64,000 nucleotides of DNA from Sediminibacterium sp. UBA657 (GTDB taxonomy: Bacteria > Bacteroidota > Bacteroidia > Chitinophagales > Chitinophagaceae), in NCBI GenBank assembly GCA_002299885.1, contig DBOB01000002.1, positions 69,662-133,661 of the forward strand, written 5' to 3'. This document shows positions 16,485 to 27,300 of the stretch, in pieces. The notes beneath the pieces were generated by a model, which saw only the letters and a program-made list of their open reading frames with translations, ran no database searches and was not told the DNA's origin. How positions within the stretch are numbered: position 1 is the first letter of the stretch; each line of letters starts with the position of its first letter. Made by a program: the position numbers and the translations under genes.

Positions 16485-17804
16485 ATGAGTTTTACAGTCG
16501 CTATAGTAGGGAGGCCCAATGTGGGAAAAAGCACGCTGTTCAATCGCTTATTGGAAGAGCGTAAGGCCATTGTGGATGATGTAAGTGGTGTGACCAGAGA
16601 TCGTCAATACGGCGTAACTGAATGGAATGGTAAAAACTTCAACGTGATTGATACAGGCGGATTTGTACCTGATTCAAGTGATATGTTTGAGACAGAAATC
16701 AGAAAGCAGGTGCGCATTGCGATAGACGAGGCTAATTGTATCATATTTATGGTGGATGCAGCTGTGGGCATGACCGATTTAGATGCATCTATGGCAGATA
16801 TGCTAAGAAGGACAACAAAGCCAGTTTTAGTGGTTGCAAATAAAGTAGACAATTCCAATAGGGCATTAGACGCCACTGAGTTTTATAGTATGGGTTTTGA
16901 GCACAATTATTTTGTGAGTTCAATTTCTGGAAGTGGCACTGGTGAGTTATTGGATGCAGTGACGACTTATATTACTGAAGTTCAACCTACTGACGAGGAA
17001 TTAGAAGCGGCAGATAATGTGCCTAAAATTGCAATTATAGGCCAACCAAATGTAGGAAAGTCATCCTTACTGAACGCATTCATTGGTCAGGATAGAACTA
17101 TTGTAAGTGATATCGCAGGAACAACTAGGGATACCATCCATACGCACTATAATATGTTCCAAAAGGAGTTTATCTTAATTGATACTGCTGGAATTAGAAG
17201 AAAGAATAAGGAAAAGGACGATTTAGAATTTTATTCTGTGATCCGTGCCATTAAAGCAATGGATGAGGCAGATGTATGTTTAATGGTCATTGATGCAGTA
17301 AAGGGTATCACAGCGCAGGATTTAAGCATCTTTAGCCTTGCCGCAAAAAAGGGTAAGGGGATCGTGTTTTTAGTCAATAAATGGGATTTAGTGCCTAAGG
17401 AAACCAATACAGCTAGAGACTATGAGAAAAGACTAAAAGACAAACTGGCACCTTTTACAGATGTTCCAATTTTGTTTATATCGGCGGTTGAAAAAACCCG
17501 TATTTTCAAAGCAATTGAAATGGCATTGGATGTATATGAGAATAAACATCGTAAAATACCAACTTCTAAGCTGAACGACATTATGCTAAAGGCGATAGAG
17601 AAATACCAGGCTCCAGTGGTGAGGGGACATGTAATCAAAATCAAGTTTGTACAGCAATTACCAACCCGTGTTCCAAGTTTTGCCTTTTTCACCAATTTCC
17701 CAGATGACGTAAAGACACCATATAGAAATTACCTCGAAAATCAAGTGAGGGCAAATTTCAATTTTACAGGGGTCCCGGTTCGTATTTACTTCAGAAAGAA
17801 GTAG
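16485..17804 (+). CDS. der: GTPase Der (EngA)
   Basis: 439 residues with two tandem GTPase domains, the signature of Der, which acts in 50S subunit assembly. First domain: GRPNVGKST (8-16), DTGGF, NKVD. Second domain: GQPNVGKSS near 185, DTAGIRRK near 235, NKWD near 298. A C-terminal KH-like domain covers about 355-439 (KIKFVQQLPTRVPSFAFFTNFPD). All motifs are intact. Standard length and start. Confidence 0.97.
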   Translation: MSFTVAIVGRPNVGKSTLFNRLLEERKAIVDDVSGVTRDRQYGVTEWNGKNFNVIDTGGFVPDSSDMFETEIRKQVRIAIDEANCIIFMVDAAVGMTDLDASMADMLRRTTKPVLVVANKVDNSNRALDATEFYSMGFEHNYFVSSISGSGTGELLDAVTTYITEVQPTDEELEAADNVPKIAIIGQPNVGKSSLLNAFIGQDRTIVSDIAGTTRDTIHTHYNMFQKEFILIDTAGIRRKNKEKDDLEFYSVIRAIKAMDEADVCLMVIDAVKGITAQDLSIFSLAAKKGKGIVFLVNKWDLVPKETNTARDYEKRLKDKLAPFTDVPILFISAVEKTRIFKAIEMALDVYENKHRKIPTSKLNDIMLKAIEKYQAPVVRGHVIKIKFVQQLPTRVPSFAFFTNFPDDVKTPYRNYLENQVRANFNFTGVPVRIYFRKK

Positions 17805-17870
17805 TTATGAAGGCTAAAACTATCGATTTGAGCTATTATTTCAAAAAATGAGAAATTAATTAGTTTAAAT

Positions 17871-17901
17871 TTGGTGAATGTTTCGTTAAAACCTATCTTC
17901 G
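17871..17901 (+). promoter_or_regulatory. promoter of the 57-aa lipoprotein gene
   Basis: TTG at 17871-17873, a 20-bp spacer, and TATCTTCG at 17894-17901 (7 of 8 match to TAnnTTTG). The predicted transcript has a leader of roughly 30 nt. Confidence 0.6.
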
Positions 17902-17938
17902 CTCTCGTATTTTTTATACTAAACTTAAAACATTAAAA

Positions 17939-18112
17939 ATGAAAAAAGTATTCGCAATCTTCGCTATCGCTGCTTTAACTGCATGTGGTGGTGCTTCTAC
18001 TGAAGCTACAACTGATTCTGCTGCTGCAACTGTTGATACAGCTGTAGTTGCTGTTGATTCTGCTGCAATGACAATGGATTCAACTGCTACTGATTCTGCT
18101 GCTACTAAGTAG
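17939..18112 (+). CDS. 57-aa heptad-patterned lipoprotein
   Basis: A short gene easily missed by length cut-offs. The N-terminus (MKKVFAIFAIAALTACGG) is a lipoprotein signal with lipobox LTAC and Cys16. The mature part has only about 40 residues, nearly all Ala, Thr, Ser, Val and Asp. Asp falls at 26, 33, 40 and 47, exactly seven apart, with Val32, Val39 and Met46 also seven apart, and the last residue is Lys57. This layout recalls Braun's lipoprotein (lipid anchor, short heptad helix, terminal Lys), but the high Thr/Val content could equally mean an unstructured tail. A promoter, a clean start and a dedicated strong terminator support that it is expressed, perhaps highly. No family recognised. 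Confidence 0.8.
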   Translation: MKKVFAIFAIAALTACGGASTEATTDSAAATVDTAVVAVDSAAMTMDSTATDSAATK

Positions 18113-18147
18113 TCCTAGAAGTTTTTATATAACTTCTTGCAAGAAGG

Positions 18148-18180
18148 TCCTTTCCGAAATTTCGGAAAGGATTTTTTTTT
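18148..18180 (+). terminator. strong terminator after the 57-aa lipoprotein
   Basis: An uninterrupted palindromic stem TCCTTTCCGAAA / TTTCGGAAAGGA, followed by nine or more T. Confidence 0.93.
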
Positions 18181-18272
18181 ATGCCTAACTCAAGGCTGTT
18201 TCTTACATTTGATACCTTTTGGCATCAATATTGCCTATATATTAGTAGACATAAATAGCTGATTGATCAACA

Positions 18273-20717
18273 ATGGCTTATGTCATTTTGACTAGAATTA
18301 TAAAACATAAAACATTGGACAAACAATTTTTATTTAAAACAGAAGAAGACAACGAGTTCATCCCTTTGTTCACTTTTAATGAGCAGGATATGGAAAATGA
18401 ACCTGCAATTGTGATTGAAGAAATGATTCCAATTCTGCCTTTAAGAAACACTGTTTTGTTTCCTGGGGTAGTCATTCCAATTACTGTGGGAAGAGATAAA
18501 AGCATTCAAGCAGTGAAAGCGGCTTATGCTAAAGATAAATTAGTGGGTGTGTTGGCACAAAAAGATGGCAATATTGAAGACCCTAATCCCGCGGATTTAT
18601 GTGTGATTGGAACAGTGGCTAAGATTATTAAAATGATCAAGATGCAAGATGGTGGCACCACCATTATCATTCAAGGTAAAAAGCGTTTTGAGTTATTGGA
18701 GATGGTAGAAGAGGATCCATTCTTTAAAGGGAAAGTAAAATTAATAGAAGATACACCTGTACAAAAAGACGATAAACATTTTGAAGCATTATTGTCTACT
18801 ATTAAAGATTTAGCAGCACAGATCATTCAATTGTCTCCTAATTTCCCTTCCGAGGCGACCATGATTTTAAAAAATATCGAAAGCCCTATTTTCTTAGTCA
18901 ATTTTGTTGGAAGCAATTTAAATATTGATTTACAAGAAAAGCAAGGCTTATTAGAAATTAATGGTGTCAAGGAAAAAGCCGAAAAATTAGTGGAGTACTT
19001 GCAGAAAGAACTACAATTTGTTGAGCTTAAAAATAAAGTTGCCAATAAGACTAGAACAGAAATTGATAAGCAACAAAGAGATTATTTTTTACAGCAACAA
19101 CTTAAGAGTATCAAAGACGAGTTAGGGGGTGATCCTAATGAACGTGAAGTGGCTGAAATGAAAAAGAAGGCAGAGGGCAAGAAATGGCCTGAAGCTGCAA
19201 AGAAATTATTTCAGAATGGCCTAGAAAAATTAGAGCGTATGCATCCAAGTACGCCTGACTATTCTGTGGTGTACAATCACCTAGATTTATTATTAGACCT
19301 TCCTTGGGATGAGTATACAGACGACAACTATGATTTGAAGCATGCAAAAAAAGTATTAGATGATGACCACTATGGCATGGGAAAAATCAAAAATCGTATT
19401 CTAGAATATTTAGCAGTTTTGAAATTGAAGGGAGATATGAAGAGTCCTATTCTTTGTTTCTTAGGCCCTCCAGGTATTGGTAAAACATCTTTAGGCAGGT
19501 CCATCGCACATGCGATTGGTAGAAAATATACCCGCGTTAGCTTGGGTGGGCTTCATGATGAAAGTGAAATCAGAGGGCATCGTAAAACTTATATTGGTGC
19601 CATGCCTGGAAGAATTATCCAAAGCATTCGTAAAGTAAAAACATCCAATCCTGTGATGATATTGGATGAGATAGATAAAATAGGCAAAGACCAAAGGGGC
19701 GATCCGTCATCTGCTTTATTAGAAGTATTGGATCCAGAACAAAATCACAGTTTCTATGATAATTACTTAGAATCTGAATATGATTTAAGTAAGACTTTAT
19801 TTATTGCTACTGCAAATGATATCAGTCAAATTCAACCTGCATTAAGGGATCGTTTAGAAATTATAGATTTAAGTGGTTATGCTGTAGAGGAAAAAGTAGA
19901 AATTGCTAAAAGGCATTTGTTTCCCAAGCAAAAATCATTGCATGGTTTAGAGAAATACAATTTCAAAATACAAGACAATGTATTTGAAAAAGTGATTGAG
20001 GACTATACTAGAGAAAGTGGTGTTCGTGAATTGGATCGTCAATTGGCTTCGATCATGCGCTATCAAGCAAAACAGATTGCTTATAAACACAAGATCAAAC
20101 CCACTGTAAGTAAATTAGACCTACTAAAAATTTTAGGGCAGCCTAGATATAGTAATGAAATTTATAAGACTGTAAATATGCCTGGTGTTGCTGTTGGGCT
20201 AGCTTGGACTTATGTAGGTGGAGATATCCTATTTATTGAAACCTTGCTTTCAGATGGGAAAGGTGAATTAAAATTAACTGGAAATTTAGGAAATGTAATG
20301 AAAGAAAGTGCGACAACTGCAATGACTTATTTACAAGCCAACGCCAAAAAAATAGGTGTCGATCCTGCACTATTTAATACCAAGTCTGTTCATATGCACG
20401 TGCCGGAAGGTGCAGTGCCAAAGGATGGTCCAAGTGCGGGCATCACCATTTTAACTGCTTTAAGTTCGGCCTATACAGGTAGGAAAGTAAAAACATTCTT
20501 AGCAATGACTGGAGAGATTACACTAAGAGGTCAGGTTTTGCCGGTAGGAGGTATCAAAGAAAAAATCTTAGCAGCTAAAAGAGCGGGCATGAAAGAAATT
20601 ATTCTTTGTTGGCAAAACGAAAAAGATGTGAATGAAATTGACCAAGCATTTATTAAAGGTGTGAAGTTCTATTACGTAAAAAATATGCAACAGGTGCTAG
20701 ATTTAGCCCTTGTTTAA
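18273..20717 (+). CDS. lon: ATP-dependent protease Lon
   Basis: 814 residues. Domains in order: a short acidic Bacteroidota-type leader (..EEDNEFIPLF..), the LON substrate-binding domain (about 49-255), a coiled region, the AAA+ module with Walker A GPPGIGKTS near 398-406 and Walker B MILDEIDKIG near 463, and the protease domain with the Ser721/Lys764 dyad (PKDGPSAG and GGIKEK), 43 residues apart as in E. coli Lon. It degrades misfolded and regulatory proteins in the cytosol. The ATG at 18273 is preferred because the acidic leader is usual in this phylum; initiation at a later Met cannot be excluded. Confidence 0.95.
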   Translation: MAYVILTRIIKHKTLDKQFLFKTEEDNEFIPLFTFNEQDMENEPAIVIEEMIPILPLRNTVLFPGVVIPITVGRDKSIQAVKAAYAKDKLVGVLAQKDGNIEDPNPADLCVIGTVAKIIKMIKMQDGGTTIIIQGKKRFELLEMVEEDPFFKGKVKLIEDTPVQKDDKHFEALLSTIKDLAAQIIQLSPNFPSEATMILKNIESPIFLVNFVGSNLNIDLQEKQGLLEINGVKEKAEKLVEYLQKELQFVELKNKVANKTRTEIDKQQRDYFLQQQLKSIKDELGGDPNEREVAEMKKKAEGKKWPEAAKKLFQNGLEKLERMHPSTPDYSVVYNHLDLLLDLPWDEYTDDNYDLKHAKKVLDDDHYGMGKIKNRILEYLAVLKLKGDMKSPILCFLGPPGIGKTSLGRSIAHAIGRKYTRVSLGGLHDESEIRGHRKTYIGAMPGRIIQSIRKVKTSNPVMILDEIDKIGKDQRGDPSSALLEVLDPEQNHSFYDNYLESEYDLSKTLFIATANDISQIQPALRDRLEIIDLSGYAVEEKVEIAKRHLFPKQKSLHGLEKYNFKIQDNVFEKVIEDYTRESGVRELDRQLASIMRYQAKQIAYKHKIKPTVSKLDLLKILGQPRYSNEIYKTVNMPGVAVGLAWTYVGGDILFIETLLSDGKGELKLTGNLGNVMKESATTAMTYLQANAKKIGVDPALFNTKSVHMHVPEGAVPKDGPSAGITILTALSSAYTGRKVKTFLAMTGEITLRGQVLPVGGIKEKILAAKRAGMKEIILCWQNEKDVNEIDQAFIKGVKFYYVKNMQQVLDLALV

Positions 20718-20739
20718 TTGATTTTTAATTTTCAAACCC

Positions 20740-20747
20740 TAGCTTTG
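20740..20747 (+). promoter_or_regulatory. -7 element immediately before porQ
   Basis: TAGCTTTG, an exact TAnnTTTG match, ends only 4 bp before the porQ ATG. Transcription would then start at or next to the ATG, giving a nearly leaderless mRNA. Confidence 0.5.
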
Positions 20748-20751
20748 TTGC

Positions 20752-21795
20752 ATGCGTTCGATTCAATTCATCTTCAGGCTAGGGTTTTTATTTGCCTGCT
20801 ATTTTAATAGCGGATGGTTTATTGGGGGCAATCCTATTTTTGCACAAACCACAGCAGGCAATGCAGTTTATCAATTCTTAAAATTGCCTTACTCTGCTAA
20901 AGCAACAAGTTTAGGAGGGCTTAATATTAGCTCTATTGGGAATGACCTAGGTTTAGCAATGACACAGCCTGCTTTATTATCAACCAATTTAGATGGGGAA
21001 TTACAAGTAAGTGTGAAGCCTTATTTTGCGGGTATTCAGCAATATGACTTAAACGGGGCCAATAAATTAAAATCAGATTGGGTGGTAGGATGGGGGGTTC
21101 ACTATATGGATTATGGAAGTATTGCACAAACGGATATCATGGGCAATGAATATGGATCTATTAATCCAAATGAATATTCGATTCAAGTGGGTATTGCAAA
21201 AACATATCGGGAATATTTTCATTTTGGCACACAAATAAAATTCATACAATCTAACTATGGTCCCTTCAGATCCAATGGCGTTGCCATGGATGTTGGGGTG
21301 CGTTATCTTACACCGAATGGATTGTCACAATGGAGTATTTTATTACAAAATGTAGGTACACAGTTAAAATATTTTCAAGAAAAGGAAGAGCTACCAATGA
21401 ATTTAATTCTTGGCTGGTCTAAAAAATTAGCCAATGCACCTTTGCAATTTTCGGTGACAGCAGAGCGATTATCTGTTTGGAATGACAACTACTATGATAT
21501 CGATTTTTACAATGTAGAGGGGTATCAAAAACCAGGGTCACTTCAAAATGTTTTTAACCACCTTATTGTTGGGTCACAATTGGATATCGGACAAAGTTTT
21601 GAAATAGATCTTGGTTATCATTTTGCACGCAGATTCGAATTGAATATACCTAACCAGCCCAATAGTTTAAATGGAATGAGTGCTGGATTTAGTTTCCCTT
21701 ATAAAAGGGTACAGTTTCAATATGGTACAGGCTTTTTTCAAAGAAATAATTACCATCATTTCACATTGCAATATGCATTGCGACCAAAAGACTAA
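20752..21795 (+). CDS. porQ: type IX secretion system protein PorQ
   Basis: 347 residues; a signal peptide ends near IFAQ (residue 27). The mature N-terminus (NAVYQFLKLPYSAKATSLGGLNISSIGNDLGLAMTQPALL, in parts) matches the PorQ pattern in which a repeat of LxLPxSAxxxxLGG is followed by ND..LA..NPALL. The remainder alternates like an outer-membrane beta-barrel of the PorV/FadL type. PorQ belongs to the T9SS attachment side, working with PorU, PorV and PorZ. The gene has its own promoter and sits opposite PBP1A and a PorW/SprE-like gene. Other PorV-like barrels are the alternative. Confidence 0.82.
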   Translation: MRSIQFIFRLGFLFACYFNSGWFIGGNPIFAQTTAGNAVYQFLKLPYSAKATSLGGLNISSIGNDLGLAMTQPALLSTNLDGELQVSVKPYFAGIQQYDLNGANKLKSDWVVGWGVHYMDYGSIAQTDIMGNEYGSINPNEYSIQVGIAKTYREYFHFGTQIKFIQSNYGPFRSNGVAMDVGVRYLTPNGLSQWSILLQNVGTQLKYFQEKEELPMNLILGWSKKLANAPLQFSVTAERLSVWNDNYYDIDFYNVEGYQKPGSLQNVFNHLIVGSQLDIGQSFEIDLGYHFARRFELNIPNQPNSLNGMSAGFSFPYKRVQFQYGTGFFQRNNYHHFTLQYALRPKD

Positions 21796-21863
21796 AAGGA
21801 GTTCATTAATTTAGTCATTTCGAAATATCAGTTACAAATCCTTATTCAAATTTCCAACTACAT

Positions 21864-24305
21864 TTATTGCTGTTTCTTAGGCATCACTGCTTTTGGTTTA
21901 TTGGCAGGGGTAGTCGCTTGTTTAGGTTCTGATGTTGATTTTTTAGGCAATGTGGACTTATTGACTGGAGCATTATTTACTGCAGGTGTTTCAATTGTTG
22001 GTTCGTTATTTGAAATCAAACTGTAATCTGATTCTGCTGCAATGCCTTCTGCATCGGTATCCGGCACAGTTAAATCTATACTGGAATCCTTACCAACAAA
22101 ATTAACATTGAAGTCGGTGCTTAAATTGTCAGGTCTTACAAAGCTTGCGTTTCTATCTAAATTACTTGCTGGATCGTTTGCAACCTTATTCATAAAATAG
22201 GCCCAAATAGGTAAGGAGCCATGAGCGCCTTGTCCAAAATAATTATCTGTAAAACGAATATAACGATCGTCTGCACCCACCCATGCTCCTGCAAGTATTT
22301 GTGGCGTGTAGCCCATAAACCATAAGTCACTATTATCATTGGTGGTACCTGTTTTTCCAGCTACAGATTGCGTTCCAATATCATATGAATACATACTTCT
22401 ACCAGTACCTTTTGAAATCACGCCCTCCATCATACTCACCATTGAGTAGGCCGTTAATTCACTAATTACTTTTCTTCTTTGTGGAGAGAAACTCTCTAGT
22501 ACATTTCCATTTTTATCTTCAATACGATTGATGAAAAATGGCTGAGCATTGTATCCACCACCTGGGAACATGGTGTAAGCTTGCACCATTTCAAATAAGG
22601 ATACTTCACAAGCACCTAAAGCAATAGAAGGATAAGCAGGGATATCTGCTTGAATATTAGATTTTTTTAAATAAGCAACCAATTCTTTCGCTGCTTCGTT
22701 GCCATCCCCATTAATTTGTTTCATGATATAGGCAGTGGCACAGTTTCTAGATTCGGCCAAAGCTTGCGCCATTGGCATAGCTTGTCCTGTACAAGTTTTT
22801 GGTGTATTAGGTACCATGCCATATCCTTCAAAATTTTGTTGTTGATCCTGTACAATACTAAATGGTGTGAAGCCTGCTTTTTCTATTGCTAAAGAATACA
22901 ATAGTGGTTTCATAGTAGAACCTACTTGTCTTCTTGTATTGATATTGACGTGGTCATATTTAAAAGTTTTAAAGTCTATACCACCCACCCAGGCTTTGAC
23001 TTCGCCAGTGAAAGGGTCTACTGCTAAGAATCCAGTTTGCAGCATTTGTTTATGGTACTTTAAGGAGTCCATTGGCGTCATGATGGTATCAATGAACCTG
23101 TTTTTATTCCATGCAAAAACGCGCATTGGTAAAACTTCATCAAATGTTTTTCTGATGTCTGTTTCCTCCATATCATCACGTTTCAAATTCCTCCAGCGAT
23201 CTGTTTGTTTAACTGCTAATTCCAATTGGCTACTAAAGTCTTTCCAAACCGAACCTGTTTTAATATTGGATTGTTTGTTAAATTCTCTTTGCAAGTAGGC
23301 CATATGTCTTGCAACCGCCTCCTCTGCGTACAATTGCATACGAGGGTTAATGGTCGTATAAATTTTCAATCCATCTCTGTATAAATTATAAGCATCCCCA
23401 TTATTCTTCTTGTGTTCTTTACACCACTTTTTCATGTACTCTCCAAGGTAACTTCTAAAGTAGGGGCCTAGACCATTATTTTCGTCTAGTTTTTTGAAAT
23501 TAGTCACTAATGGTAAAGCTTTTAATGCTGTTGCTTGATCCTCGGTGATGTATTTTTCGCCAGCCATTCTATTCAACACCAAGTTTCTTCTATCAATTGC
23601 TAATTTAGGATTCCTATTGGGGTTGTATTTAGTAGGCGCATTGATCATTCCAATCAATAATGCAGCTTCTTCGATGGTTAAACGATCTGGTTCCTTTTGG
23701 AAAAAAGACCTAGAGGCATTGCTTACCCCAAAAAGGTTCTCACTAAAAGGTACTGTATTCAAATATAATGTGATGATTTCTTGTTTTGTAAAGTTGCGCT
23801 CTAGTTTGATGGCAATTATACTCTCTTTGATTTTTTGAATGACTCTTAAGAGTTTATTTTTGGTACCCCAATTATCCGTAAACAAATTCTTTGCAGTCTG
23901 CATGGTGATGGTAGATGCACCACCTTGACTACCAAGAAAAGCAACTGCTCTTAATAAGCCTTCGCCGTCGATACCGTAGTGGTCATAAAATCGTTTATCT
24001 TCTGTAGCAACAAGGGCTTGCAATAAATAGGGGCTAATATCTCTGTACTTAACACTAATTCTGTCTTCTAAATAAAACTTACCCATGGGCGTTCCATCTT
24101 GCGCATAAACTTGACTAGCCAAGGAAGCTGTTGGGTTTTCAATATCATCTAAATCGGGCATATCTCCAATCCACCCAAAATTGAGCATGAGTATAAAAAG
24201 CAAAAAGATACCTGCTGAAATCAGGTAATATTTCCAGAATAGTTTAACCCAATTCTTCGGTCCTTTTTTAATCTCTTTTGCTGTTGTTTTATTTTCTGAA
24301 TTCAC
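21864..24305 (-). CDS. penicillin-binding protein 1A (bifunctional)
   Basis: 813 residues with GTG start; no Met occurs before the membrane helix. One helix at about 23-45, then the GT51 glycosyltransferase with catalytic Glu102 (ATEDKRFYDHYG) and a second Glu region near 155-165. The transpeptidase has Ser463 and Lys466 (GSTMKP), SRNC, and KTGTT near 645. The last 80 residues are a low-complexity Pro/Lys/Thr tail. It polymerises and cross-links peptidoglycan on the outer face of the inner membrane. It follows the PorW/SprE-like gene by 11 bp with an AAAAGG ribosome site in the gap, so both are probably one operon. Confidence 0.95.
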   Translation of the reverse strand: MNSENKTTAKEIKKGPKNWVKLFWKYYLISAGIFLLFILMLNFGWIGDMPDLDDIENPTASLASQVYAQDGTPMGKFYLEDRISVKYRDISPYLLQALVATEDKRFYDHYGIDGEGLLRAVAFLGSQGGASTITMQTAKNLFTDNWGTKNKLLRVIQKIKESIIAIKLERNFTKQEIITLYLNTVPFSENLFGVSNASRSFFQKEPDRLTIEEAALLIGMINAPTKYNPNRNPKLAIDRRNLVLNRMAGEKYITEDQATALKALPLVTNFKKLDENNGLGPYFRSYLGEYMKKWCKEHKKNNGDAYNLYRDGLKIYTTINPRMQLYAEEAVARHMAYLQREFNKQSNIKTGSVWKDFSSQLELAVKQTDRWRNLKRDDMEETDIRKTFDEVLPMRVFAWNKNRFIDTIMTPMDSLKYHKQMLQTGFLAVDPFTGEVKAWVGGIDFKTFKYDHVNINTRRQVGSTMKPLLYSLAIEKAGFTPFSIVQDQQQNFEGYGMVPNTPKTCTGQAMPMAQALAESRNCATAYIMKQINGDGNEAAKELVAYLKKSNIQADIPAYPSIALGACEVSLFEMVQAYTMFPGGGYNAQPFFINRIEDKNGNVLESFSPQRRKVISELTAYSMVSMMEGVISKGTGRSMYSYDIGTQSVAGKTGTTNDNSDLWFMGYTPQILAGAWVGADDRYIRFTDNYFGQGAHGSLPIWAYFMNKVANDPASNLDRNASFVRPDNLSTDFNVNFVGKDSSIDLTVPDTDAEGIAAESDYSLISNNEPTIETPAVNNAPVNKSTLPKKSTSEPKQATTPANKPKAVMPKKQQ

Positions 24306-24316
24306 TTTTTTACCTT

Positions 24317-27300
24317 TTAAGGTTTAAAATAATAATTTGATTTATCACGCTTATATTGATCTAATTGCTCCTGATTGGTAATTAAAACGATATTCGATTT
24401 TCCTATCAAAGTTAAGTCGTATTGTCTTTTAGCAATGAAGGAAATAATTTCTTTACTTAATCTAGGCTTCACTTTATTGATATAGGCCAGACCATCTGAT
24501 GCTTTTGTGAATGGCCCAATCCATACAATATGACTTTGGTCTGTAAACTGAACATAAGTCACTGCAAGGTTCAGTTGTTTGAATGTTTCTGTATTGAAGT
24601 CTTTAATTGCATTTTGTATCTCTTTCACGAATACAGCAGAAACATTTATGGTTTGCAGAGCAATATAGTGTTGTTCTAGGCTATCATTGGTAAACGTAAT
24701 TTGATTGATTATATTTTTAGAAAGGGTACTGTCATTTTTTGGAGTACTATTAATATTGCGATCATCCTTTAAACTGATTGCAGTTGATTTGTTTCGTTCA
24801 ATGGCTTCTTCATTTGTATTGATCAATTTAGTTGGCTTAACTATAACTAAAGCTGCCAGATAGGCTTCGGTAGCTTTTCTGTTATTAATCTCAGTAATAA
24901 TGTTTTTAGCCTTTGCTTTAATGGACTCTCTTTTATTTTGTGCTATAATTTCGTTACAGTATTCAATTGCTAGGCTGTCTTTACCTAATTGAGCATACAT
25001 TTTAACTCTTAAAAACTGATAGGGGGTATTCCACTTGGTACCCTTGAATTGCTTTTGCGCTTCTTCCATTTGAGTGCCAAATTGATCCCAGTCTCCAATT
25101 TGTGCTAAAAAATAAGCAGTTTTGTATGCCTCAGCACTATTTTTATCTATACGATCTAGATTTTCTTTAGCTCTTTTCTTTTGTACATAAATACCCTCTG
25201 GAAATTGTTTTGTAATAAGCGCTATAAGGCTATCAGAAGTTGTTATTTGTCCAATATGCAAGTAATGGCTTGCCAAATCGAGTAAAGCACTTTCAGTTGT
25301 AGCTGGTTCAATATCATTTTGAATTACTGCTTTGTATCTTGTCAATGCTTTTTCAAAATCATTTAGTTCGTATAAAAATATTTTTGCAATAGATAAGCTA
25401 TTATTATTCCAATTAATTTTGGATTGCTTCAAATCTGTGTCTGTTTCAATCAATAGGATGCTAAGCTTCTCCGTACTATCTTTCTCTTGAGTTGTTGACT
25501 TGATACTTTTATTCACTACTTGTGCTGTATTTAACTGCATAGAAGCTTGTGTGCTATCTATATTTGCATTTACTTGGCTTGCTCTTGCTAATTGTATCGT
25601 TGTTTTTCTTCGCCAGTTGTCAACATTTGGACGATCACCCCATTTTTTGATATAGTTCGTTATCCCCATGCTTACATTTTGAGGATTGTCAAAGTAGAAG
25701 TCTGATTTCACCTCTTTATTTGGTTTTGTATTTACAAATGCGTTACCAAATGTATAGCCAGGAATATTATTTTGGTTGTTGTAATTGACAGATCCTGCTT
25801 TTTGCTTTTTTGGGTCTTTGAATAAATCCTTTTCTTGAGCCTTCAGAAGGGCAGTCCTTTTTTGCCATTGCATAGCCATTCTTTCTTGTGCTATTTTTGG
25901 GGCATTATAAATCATTTGTAAGCTATCTTCGTTTGAAATCAATTCGTTTAAGTTCGCTATTTTGTCTATCCACTTTTTCCTTAAAGTGATTTGATCATAA
26001 TTTGGAAAAGTTTTTAATAAGTCGTTTAAATTTTCATAGGCTATTTTAGCAACCGAAAATTGATCTATTTTATAATTAATTGCACCTAATTGAACTAAAG
26101 TTTTTTGCTTAAGCTTAGTATTTTTTTCATTTTTCTGAATAGAAGCAATAAGCCATTGATTTGCTTTTGAGATCGCTTGGTTGCGAACTGCAAGTTGTGC
26201 CATTTCATAATAGATAATATCTGCAAAAGCGGCGTACTTATCTTTCTTAATCATACGCTCTAAATCATAGGCTAGACTTTCCCATGATTTTTTTCCACGA
26301 TTTGCATCAATACTAGCTATATAAATACTTGCATAAACTGCAATGATAGGGTTGGATGCGATCGATCCAGCTTTTCTGAACCAGTTATAGGCAAGGTCAA
26401 TTTTTTGTTCCTTTTCATACAATTGCGCAATTAGAAAAGACCACCTTGCCTTGGTTAATGGATCTTGCGCATTGTCTAAGGCTTTAATCAGATAGTTTGC
26501 AGCACTATCATTCATGCCAGATAAATAATACCCATAAGCCAGTTGTTCATTCAAAAAAGGGTGTAAGCGTTTTGGGAAGACAGCATCTGTTTTCAATAAT
26601 TGTAATAAACTAAGTCCTTCATTCATTTCACCTGCTTCAAAGTATGTTCTTGCTTGCCAGATCATACTTTCATTTCTTATATTTTTATTTTCCCAAACAC
26701 GATTGTTTTCTGGAGATGCAATGCTGAATTTGCCGGGTTGATTTAAATTACTACCAATGGGTAGGTCAGCCCCGTCTTCTTTATCAAAAAAGGAGTAATT
26801 TATAAATTGTAAGATACTTGCAGCAGTATCAAAATTTTTATGAAATAAGTACGCTTTTGCCAATGTTAAATAGGCATCATCTACGTAATTGCTTCTTAGA
26901 TCATGTAAAACAATATTGGCGTTGCATCTGAAAATAATTGAGTCAATAGATTCCTTTGCTGTTATACTTAAATCATAATCATAGAAGGGAAGTAATTCTG
27001 TATAATCATCCTCATTTAGGTCTCTTGCTTTTTGAATTATTTCGTCTATCCCAATTTCTGCATAAAATAAATAATTAAATTGGGATACCGTGTTTTGGTA
27101 GGCTCGTCTTCCAAGGGTGTATTTTTTATTTAACAAGCGCTCATAAGGAAGTTGCTTGTCGATTTCATTTAACCCATTTTTTTCCATAAATCTGTCTGAT
27201 TTTTTATTCAAACTATCTCTAATTTTTTGGATTTTTTTATTGATAAAATTATTGATCTTTTTTTCGGTGGTATCTAAGAATTTGTTTGCTTTTTTTAAAA

